Of a stretch of 64,000 bases of DNA, positions 56,661-64,000 are shown in pieces. A program made the translations under genes and the position numbers. The notes beneath the pieces are model-generated. The model had not been told where the DNA came from, did no database searches, and saw only the letters and a list, made by a program, of their open reading frames with translations. The stretch is from Sepiola atlantica (Eukaryota; Mollusca; Cephalopoda; Sepiida; Sepiolidae): positions 59,542,580-59,606,579 of the forward strand of contig OY744529.1 of assembly GCA_963556195.1 (NCBI GenBank). The letters run 5' to 3'. Each line of letters opens with the position of its first letter. Position 1 is the first letter of the stretch.

Positions 56661-57039
56661 TAAAATGAATATAAAAAAGAAGATAATACATGTATTATAT
56701 AATGTATAATGTATGGATGTGATGCTGATAAAAATCCTGCCAAAACAGAGCTGACAGCCTCACTAAAGTTCAACAAAGGATATGCACCAAAAGAGGATGA
56801 GAACCGATGTTGGAGAGTTGTGCAACTACTACAACCCATTTAAACGAAAGTACGGTGGCCAACAGAGTGGCCACTCGGGCATTAAAATGTCACTATATTG
56901 TGCCAGAACTGTCGATCAAATGGGGTCTAAAAGAGTTATTATATTAGATGTCAGAGCCTGAAAGCTTGCAAATCGATTGACCCAGAAAAATCGATTAATC
57001 GATTAAATAGGAAAAACGAGATGTGAGCGTAAAAAAAAC
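56661..57039. other. Intergenic or unreadable transposon part
   Basis: Somewhat GC-richer than average and lying between an RTE fragment and a Gypsy integrase fragment. No motif is certain. Confidence 0.4.
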
Positions 57040-57835
57040 TGGAGCAGGATGACAATGGATGTGACCCATTACAACAAGTGCCATTTTCTGATGCTTATCG
57101 ATTGTGGTTCCTCCTGTTTCACAATATGGCGACCACTGCAGCAGGAAGACTGATAATGACACTGCATTTACTTGCTGACAATTTAAAGAATTTGCGAGTA
57201 GCTAGGGCATCTATTTGAGATTTTGGTACACTTACATTCCGTCAGGGAATGACATCGAGGGATGCAGTTACTAAAACTTCAAAACAATTGAAGCTCGGAA
57301 GAATTGCTCTCTGCTGGAGGCTGTCTACTGGCATAATGTCACACTAGAGTTTAACCTCTCACCTTCTACACGCTGGCTGATATACTGCATAGGTACCACA
57401 TCCTGTTGAGAGGCATTAATGCTGTGCCTCATCTGAACAACAAATAACTGAAGGGATGTACAAAATAAGGGATGTTGTCTGGGTTAAGACCCCAGCAGTA
57501 GGTATGCAACTAAATTCAAAACTGGGCGCGTAACCAAAGTGGTCAGTCAGTAATCGGTGTGATCCGGTGAACACCTCGTCATGTTAAAATTCTACGTGTT
57601 TTTGTAGGATTGTCTCCTTCAAATGACGAAGATGATACAGAAGGTAGTGAGCAACCAATCTACTTGCAGTCAGGTTCACCAAATGGTTCCTCCGATATCA
57701 GTAGTTTGCCAGTAGATTCCGACGTACGCAAGGAGAGCTCCTCTGAGGAAGAAGAAATTCAAACAATCCCCTTTTAGATGAGCACTCGAAACAAAAGACC
57801 TCACCCACAGTGTAATTCGTATGATTAGGATATCA
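57040..57835 (+). pseudogene. Gypsy-like integrase, degraded C-terminal half
   Basis: Plus-strand pieces: DNDTAFTC-QFKEFASS-GIYLRFWYTYIPSGNDIE, corresponding to the integrase DNG(T/S)aF..QFk.F....GI.h...Y(H/Y)PsGNGi.ER block, with the final catalytic Glu region degraded. These are followed by EARKNCSLLEAVYWHNVTLE and SPSTRW. Near 57475-57600 come RDVVWVKTPAVG, TGRVTKVVSQS and TPRHVKILR, the SH3-like end of Mag-type Gypsy integrases. An acidic Ser-rich tail (SPSNDEDDTEGSEQP...KESSSEEEE) runs to a stop at 57776-57778. Multiple stops; no LTRs seen around it. Confidence 0.8.
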
Positions 57836-57949
57836 AGGGTGAGTGTGGCGGACATGGTAATCCTGAAGCCAGATCAATCAGTGGAAATGGCTCTGACTTG
57901 TTTTAAAAAGCTCAGTCTTCTCCTGTCTTGTAGTTTAAAAATTAAATAA

Positions 57950-58030
57950 ATGTTGAAATCATAGGTTACTAGTAAGGATCGAACTCACGACCTGGAAGAA
58001 ACAAAATGACTGGTTATTGTACTGCAGTAA
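57950..58030 (-). repeat. Possible tRNA-derived SINE scrap
   Basis: The minus strand reads AGGTCGTGAGTTCGATCCTT, a good B-box/T-arm sequence (GAGTTCGATCC). An A box is not clear. Confidence 0.3.
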
Positions 58031-58124
58031 GCAAAGTTCTAAAAGGTCTAACATCTGTTGACTTAGGTGTGTTGAAGGAAGACTTCAGACATAGTTGAGG
58101 GTCTATTTTTGACAATCAGTCCAA

Positions 58125-58385
58125 CAGAAACTGGACCCTTTCGGTGACCTTATATCTGTCGGGCTGTAGTATAAGCCTTGGTAGTTCTAGGAGGTTCACC
58201 CTCCCAGGCTCTGCCTTCCCTCTTTGGGAAGGAGTTAGTTAATTGCTAACTGTCTGAGGCACCCCGACCAAAGAAAGCTGACGGGGCTGCCCAGGCAATT
58301 TTTAAGAGGCCAGAGTACCCCGATTCTTGGTCGTTAGCTTAGTCGCCCAACCTTGTGCCACATCTTCCTGTGGTGGGAAAGAAGG
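58125..58385 (+). mobile_element. SINE-like family copy (plus strand)
   Basis: In the sense orientation it runs AACTGGACCCTTTCGGTGAC, CTTATATCTGTCGGGCTGTA, GTTCTAGGAGGTTCACCCTC and CCAGGC. It then passes through GGCTGCCCAGGCAATTTTTA to TGTGCCACATCTTCCTGTGG. Collinear with the 274-bp reference copy at 29029-29302. Confidence 0.85.
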
Positions 58386-58989
58386 AGATACTGTGTTGAA
58401 AAAAAATTGATTGCAGTAAAGTACAGAATAGTTAACAGTTGAGAACTCGTAAACAAAAACTAAAAACAACAAACAATTTATAGCAAACGCCGTAGAATTA
58501 AATTCTTTATCAAACCCGTATACTTTTAACATGTGGAAATCATCATCTGCAAAAAAAAAGATTTGTCTGAATTTTATTTTGATGAAAGCTGTCTTAATCG
58601 ACAAACCAGAATGGCGGCCGAGATGATCGCTTAACTTTGCTAAACTTAGGTGATTAAGTGTGGTTTCACGAGGGTTTTTGTTTTGGTCGAGCTTGCCACT
58701 CGGACTTAAGGTTAGTGGTAGGGTAAGTATGTTTTTATTATATTTTTAGCGTAACCCCCCTCCTCACTTAGGCGAAGTGTTGTTTTTTTGATTACGATAT
58801 CTTGACTGTTAACTATTCTGAACTTTTACCATTGATTGTATTATACTATTATATTTTCTGTATTCCATCAATATATTGAAATAGGTCGATAATCATAAGC
58901 TAATTCCTAATAATATATAGAGTTGTAAACTATCTAATTACTAGAGATCGCTAGCAAATTTTTTACTAAAACTTTTCTCAGTAATTAAT
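58386..58989. other. Intergenic, no gene seen
   Basis: The minus-strand frame 58604-58302 overlaps the SINE and has no domain. Confidence 0.5.
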
Positions 58990-59237
58990 ATTTAGTAGTA
59001 ATTTTGGTCTCCAAATGTCCACTCTCAGTCGTGGATCCCAGATACATGTTTGTAATGGCAGAAGTTCCTTGAACTTACTCCATCCACCCTGAACCCTAAC
59101 CCAATCACACTAGTAGCAGCTTCTCCCTGTTGTGCTCCAATGGTATCATGAAGGTAACAAAACCTCTGAACAACCTCGATAGCTTTGCCATCCAAATATA
59201 CTTTCAAATACAAGTTAAACTTTTGCCTTTTTTTCAT
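58990..59237 (-). pseudogene. RTE/L2-like non-LTR ORF2 fragment
   Basis: The minus-strand frame 59237-59025 has LYLKVYLDGKAIEVVQRFCY, LHDTIGAQQGEAATSVI, matching the FCYLGD.I...GA..S(V) segment of RTE-type RTs. It then shifts frame before FRELLPL-like residues. About 70 codons only. Confidence 0.7.
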
Positions 59238-59244
59238 TTGCTCA

Positions 59245-59391
59245 TAAATAGAAAGCTTTATTCAGCTATTTCTGTAGTACATTTAAAATATGGCTTAGAG
59301 TAGACACTTATGTATACAATACATAGTTTAAGACAAGTTGAAAAGAATAGTGTTGAATACCACATAGACATCTACAGAATTTGTTCACTGC
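59245..59391. repeat. Direct repeat D, copy 1
   Basis: Shares TAGAAAGCTTTATTCAGCTA, GTACATTTAAAATATGGC and CACTTATGTATACAATACAT with 60100-60302. Confidence 0.9.
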
Positions 59392-59805
59392 TGGATGGGG
59401 CATTGGTCTAATGGAATATGGAATCGGCTATGCCAAGTCTGAATCCTATTGGATCTATTGTGGTCATTTACAAATGCTGTTAGGAAAGATATGAACCTGC
59501 AATTTCTCCCCAGTTTTGGAAAAATAAGCAAATTGTATTTAACTAATCATATACTATGATTCGTTTACAATAGACAGTGAAGAATTGGTCAGAGTGTCAA
59601 CTTGCTTGAAGGAACGTGGGTTTCTGATGAAGTGAGCCCTTTATATATAAAATAAAGATTTAAAATAAAGAAACAAACACACTAAACTGTTTTAGGAAGA
59701 AAAATGAATAAAAAAGGATACGCTATAACAATGCATGAAAAGGAATGAGACAGAGGAGTGAGTTGTATGATTTTATTTATATGTTACAAAGTTTATTTTA
59801 AGAGT

Positions 59806-59989
59806 GGGCAGTGTAGTATCTGTTTTATGGTCATGATACCATCCTTCCAGGCATTACATCCTTTTAGTGGGGGTAGTGTTGTATTTGCTCTGGTGTTATG
59901 AAACCATCCTCCCAGGCATTACCTCGTCCTTTGAGGAGGGTAGTGTAGTATATGTTCGTTCGTCATAATACCATCCTCCCATGCTAGCA
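59806..59989. repeat. 66-68-bp minisatellite, ~2.8 units
   Basis: The unit runs from GGGTAGTGTAGTAT(C)TGTT through ATACCATCCTCCCAGGCATTA to TCCTTTGAGG. Starts lie at about 59800, 59870 and 59938. Confidence 0.85.
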
Positions 59990-60023
59990 AAAATATCCGA
60001 CCGGAGGGAGCATATATTTGCAT
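59989..60023. repeat. Hairpin with CGACCGGAGGGAGCATAT core, copy 2
   Basis: GCAAAAATAT and ATATATTTGC arms flank CCGACCGGAGGGAGC. Same core as 39259-39292; it starts where the minisatellite ends. Confidence 0.7.
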
Positions 60024-60099
60024 GAACTCCTCAGCTGAACATGAATTCTAAAAAGCAGACTGCAATGAATAACACTATAGATAAACCAAGGTTCTCATT

Positions 60100-60302
60100 A
60101 ATAGAAAGCTTTATTCAGCTATTTCTGAAGTACATTTAAAATATGGCTCAGAGTAGACACTTATGTATACAATACATAGTTTAAGACGAGTTGAAGAGTG
60201 ATAATAAAGGGAGGTAATTAGGGAAGTCTTTAATATACTATGTATGCAATTGGAATAGTCTTGAATACCATACAGACATATACAGAATTTGTTCACTTCT
60301 GT
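60100..60302. repeat. Direct repeat D, copy 2
   Basis: Collinear with 59245-59391 but about 60 bp longer. It has an extra block around 60200-60258 (GATAATAAAGGGAGGTAATT...) not in copy 1. Confidence 0.9.
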
Positions 60303-61339
60303 TGATGAGATTGCCAAAGAGTGTAATTTGGGCAAAATTAAGATATTAAGTATTACTGAAAGATTCTAATCTCATCAACTTTTGCTGACACTAATTAGCA
60401 TTGCTTTACTGAAGAGAACGTATGGTATCATCATCATAATCATCATCATCATTTTCTAATATAATTATCAGTTTTCAAAGCATAAAAATAAAATGTCTTT
60501 TATATTTTAAATGTACACTCAGTTCTAAGAATATTTTCAGTTTGTTAAAAAGCAAGTAATTATTTGCTATAATGATGGTAATAAAGTTGAGTTACAAACT
60601 TGGCTTATTTTGATTTGTTGGTTTTTGAGGCACAGAATGGTGGCAGATCTTCACTGGGGATGATGATAATGATAAGATAGAACTATATCGCCAATGGTTT
60701 ATATTACTTATGGACTAAACAACGCTGTTATGAGAGATACTACACATTCAGGGCTTACTCTAGTGTTATCTCAATGGGAAACTATTATCAGAAGGGCATG
60801 GGGAAATCAGCCAGAGATCATAGTGCAAATTGATGGTGGCAATAACAGGTAAAAAAGGTAATTAGCAAAAGATCTTTTGTTTCAGACTTTGCACTTGTCA
60901 CCAAATAAACTATGAATAATGAACCCAAACAATTCCTTATATCTAAGGATACAATTGAACGAAATCTCAGACACGTTGGATGATACCACATAACAGAACA
61001 CCTAAGTATCTGCAGATCAATCATTTATAGAAGTTCAGTCAGTCTTATATGAAATTAATAAGGTGAGATTTTTTGTTCATACCTAATATCAACATTAACA
61101 AATTAAAAGAAAGACACATTGATAACATGGTCATGTTTCTTCTTTTTTCCATTTATTTTTCCTGTGATTTTTTATCTGCAACATTTTTAACTGGATTCTA
61201 CGAAATAAACATGGTGAGAATCGAATTTTGGTGCATTCAACAAAATGAAAATTCTTTTGACAAGAAATTATTGTTTTCTTCTTATTTTCTCACATCTGAC
61301 TCTAGAGAAAACGTGTAGAGAACACAGTTCGCATTTTTG
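60303..61339. other. Intergenic, no gene seen
   Basis: The plus-strand frame 61073-61318 (81 residues) has an internal hydrophobic stretch (MVMFLLFSIYFSCDFLSATF) but no recognisable family. A chance frame in AT-rich DNA is likely. Confidence 0.5.
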
Positions 61340-61765
61340 TTAAAAACTTTTGTTCAACCCATACAAAGCGTATTGCCTCTGAAGCGGAAGGGGTTATTAT
61401 GATAGGGTTCAGATTTACAGGGGAATGACCTGGGTGAGGATTTGGCCAGCAAGATGTTTGTTCCAATTACATTTAAATTTCTACATGTTGTTACAGACTG
61501 GGAAATAGGGAGCAGGGATGGAATTGCAAAGGCGAGCGATCCGAGGAAAGAAACTATTAAAGTAGAAAATCTTCCGGCGTGTAGGAGCATCTACGATGAA
61601 GGGGTGGGATTTTGTTGCTAGTCGGATGCGTTGAGATTATTTACGCTGAGGAGGGGGGGTGCAAGTGTAGTAAGTTCATTGGAGAACATTCTGTGGAAGT
61701 ACTTGTAAAACAAGCGCAGGGATGCAACATTGTGGCGATTAGACAAGAGTTGCAGTTTGACAACA
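61340..61765 (-). pseudogene. CR1/Jockey-type ORF2 C-terminal fragment
   Basis: The minus strand has NRHNVASLRLFYKYFHRMFS and NELTTLAPP (frame 61863-61618). After a shift come FYFNSFFPRIARLCNSIPAP and NKHLAGQI. It is the same terminus organisation as 9470-9690 and 30795-33070, with the same 3' tail as 2895-3130. Inactive. Confidence 0.85.
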
Positions 61766-62318
61766 ACTGGAGAGAATTTTAAAGAATATATCACAAGGTA
61801 GTAAAAATAGAAGTAAGCTAATAAAACAATCAAATCCAGTTTCTTTCCCCCAATTCGAATCAATTAGGGAAATAACTTTCCATTTAACAAGGAAGAAAAA
61901 CAAGCGATTATTGTTGAGCAATAATAAATAATATTGAAATATGACATTTCCTTGTCTAAAAGCAGATATGCATTACATTTCCAATTACAATAGTCTGGAC
62001 AATGCATTAAGTCTAAGTCAAGAACATAAAATGTTGAGTAAAGAAAGCAAAATATTGATAGAATTATACATGAAGCTGAGCGAATTGTAATTGTTTGCGT
62101 ATTTCTACATCGTTGGCTATTTTTGTGGGTCATAACGTTTGGACTGAAAAGTTTTTCAACTCACTTTGTTATATCGAATAATACAATTATTAATCAATTT
62201 CCTAAGATTGCAAAACAGTTCATTCAAATAACAACGAATTACTTCTTGTTACTGTAAAAAAGCCAGATGCGATAATATTCTTATATTCTCACATTTTATA
62301 TAAACAAATATATTATCT

Positions 62319-62320
<2 letters not shown>
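61766..62320. other. Intergenic, no gene seen
   Basis: Short hydrophobic minus-strand frames only. Confidence 0.5.

Positions 62321-62365
<45 letters not shown>
62321..62365. repeat. (AT)n microsatellite with GT end
   Basis: AT run followed by GTGTGTGT. Confidence 0.96.
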
Positions 62366-62488
62366 TGTGTGTGTGCTTGCATCTTATATAATTTTTTAAT
62401 TCACACAAAAAGCTTATACAGTAGCTTAGAGTTCATAATTTCATATAATATAATGATAGTTATTACAAAAACATTCAAACTTTCCTTG

Positions 62489-62489
<1 letters not shown>

Positions 62490-62542
<53 letters not shown>
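62490..62542. repeat. (AT)n microsatellite
   Basis: 53-bp AT run ending directly in the ACTAGCTTACCC repeat start. Confidence 0.97.
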
Positions 62543-62544
<2 letters not shown>

Positions 62545-63000
62545 TAGCTTACCCGTATCCTAGCGTTGCCAGGGAAGGTATATTAACTGAAGAAACTCCT
62601 GGGCTCAATGTGTAAGTATTAAATTATTTTCTACTTATGGTTGTCTGTTGCGAACAAAGACCCCACAAAATTAATGTAAATTGCTATCGTGACTTAGTTT
62701 AATTGTCAATCCGGACTTAAAATTAATGTTAGGCTTAACAAAGAGCATTTTTTTTTCTTAAAAAAGACGTGGGCCGTTAAAAGTTAGTTTCACCAAATTA
62801 GAAAAAGTGCAAAAATCGATAAGAAAATGAATTTATTTCGCTGAAAACGCAGACTCTGCGATTTAAATGTAAACTCGTTTTTGTCGGAACTGATTGTGGA
62901 ATTTTAATTAGCAGACCGTTTTTTCTTTTGCTTAAAAAGAAGTGTGTCCGTTAGAAGGCAGTGTCACGAAAAGTAAAAAAAAAACAGAAAAAAAATCAAA
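62536..63000 (+). repeat. Dispersed repeat with ACTAGCTTACCCGT...GCGTTGCC start
   Basis: ACTAGCTTACCCGTATCCTA followed by GCGTTGCCAGGG is a variant of the starts at 7347, 12798, 48215 and 50775. The extent to the right is uncertain. It contains two similar sub-blocks on the theme TTTTTTCTTAAAAAAGACGT...GTTA.AAG (about 62752-62790 and 62922-62965). Confidence 0.55.
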
Positions 63001-64000
63001 TTAAGTGCATGCCTAAAAAACAATAATGAAGAAAGGAAAAAACGAATACGTAAAAAGTCCGATTTAGAGACGGGAGTGATTCTATAAAAAGACCGTTAAG
63101 GAAACGCTAAAGGTGGAAAAGGAATGAAGAAAACATGTGTGTATAAACGAATGCTAGACACAGGCAGTTGCAAACAAAGGGCGTGTACTTGGTATTTGCT
63201 GACAAAATGGTGTTCACTCGATGAATCTGCCATTTTTTGTAGGGGAAGTATATCTCCGAACATAAGCTATGAAATAGATTTATTAAAGAAAAGGTAAAAA
63301 AAACGTTAAATATGATTAAAGAAGCGAATTAAAAGGAAATTAGAGGCCATCTTGCATAGACAGATTTTATTCCGTTATGTGTTCGTACATTATATTCTGA
63401 GTATATTCCAATTATCATTTATTCTTGAAATGTCTATAAATAGGCTAAAATCGAGAAGTAAAGATACAAAATTGTAAATAAATGTTTAATGTGTAACGTG
63501 AATGTAATTGTTGTTGTGATATGAATCATATGATGTTAGAAATGCGAAAGAAAATTTTATACGTAATTTTAATAAGAAAAATGTAAGATGGTTCTATGTT
63601 CTTCATAATGGTAAACCGCTTTTACTGTATTCCATCATTCTAAAATACACCCAGAAAAGAGAAGTAGTATTTGAATAGAGCGACCTGTATGTACATTTTA
63701 ATATAGTGTACAATATAAACAATAGTAAAAAAGAAAATATGAAATAATAGTGACGATTAGGCAAAAAAATCACCCTATTAAGATCAATCCCCGGTGACAC
63801 TGAGGTCTGTGGAAGTAGATATTAGCGTGAGAGTTAAAATGCTTGCAACCTCTTCTATAAATGACTTTGCTGGGAGAAACAGCTTATCCAGAAACTATGT
63901 AAGAAATGTTGAAAGAGAACGAAACAAACGCATATTTTCTGTAAATAAGCATCAGGAATTGGCCTAATTGTCTGACAAAGCGGATTTGCATACGCAATTT
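63001..64000. other. Intergenic, no gene seen
   Basis: AT-rich. The minus-strand frame 63800-63603 has no recognisable features. Confidence 0.5.

Noticed and set aside
57590..57778. Possible host terminal exon (TTTTTGTAG acceptor-like site followed by an acidic Ser-rich open frame)
   Set aside because: Upstream residues in the same frame (TGRVTKVVSQS...TPRHVKILR) match the C-terminal part of Gypsy integrases, so the acidic tail is retroelement sequence.
1..64000. CRISPR array, prokaryotic operon or phage-type system
   Set aside because: No spaced identical short repeats with unique spacers. Gene density, microsatellites and LTR/LINE content are those of an animal genome.

Overview
The window is non-coding, repeat-dominated DNA from an animal genome. 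It is AT-rich, carries many long (AT)n microsatellites, and is packed with decayed retrotransposons. No intact host protein-coding gene could be recognised. The mix of CR1/Jockey-type and RTE-type non-LTR 3' ends, BEL/Pao and Gypsy elements, and dispersed units that start in ACTAGCTGTACC next to (AT)n suggests a mollusc, most likely a cephalopod such as an octopus. That assignment is inference from repeat style; no species-diagnostic gene is present.

Layout. 0-28 kb: intergenic DNA with non-LTR 3' fragments (2.9, 5.0, 5.8, 9.5, 22.5, 25.6, 27.0 kb), a mariner-type transposase fragment (23.5 kb), a foldback element (complete at 24.75-25.37 kb, single arm at 8.29-8.8 kb), a dispersed repeat with a 118-bp internal tandem duplication (16.3 kb), and several copies of a short ~200-320 bp SINE-like family. 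One copy (17.9-18.2 kb) ends in 42 bp almost identical to the 5' end of U2 snRNA. 28.9-36.76 kb: an old Gypsy-like LTR element on the minus strand, with both LTRs and a 5-bp target-site duplication. It has lost RT/integrase, contains a coiled-coil reading frame, and has been invaded by a SINE, a Jockey-type LINE and other DNA. 38.0-39.2 kb: tandem repeats, including two ~410-bp units carrying telomere-like GGGTTA motifs.

41.0-48.2 kb: a very young BEL/Pao element on the minus strand. Its terminal repeats differ by one substitution and two simple-sequence indels over about 930 bp. It has an open 1076-residue Gag-protease-RT frame, but pol is broken in RNase H (stop plus frameshift) and in integrase (the zinc-binding region is deleted).

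48-64 kb: more dispersed repeats, a complete mariner-derived MITE with TA flanks (51.6 kb), a possible small secreted-peptide ORF (53.5 kb), RTE-like fragments (55.9 and 59.0 kb), a degraded Gypsy integrase (57.0-57.8 kb), a duplicated block with a 67-bp minisatellite (59.2-60.3 kb) and a CR1/Jockey fragment (61.4 kb). The recognisable genes are transposon genes. They form no host operon or pathway, and their relationships are nesting, relative age and possible mobilisation in trans.
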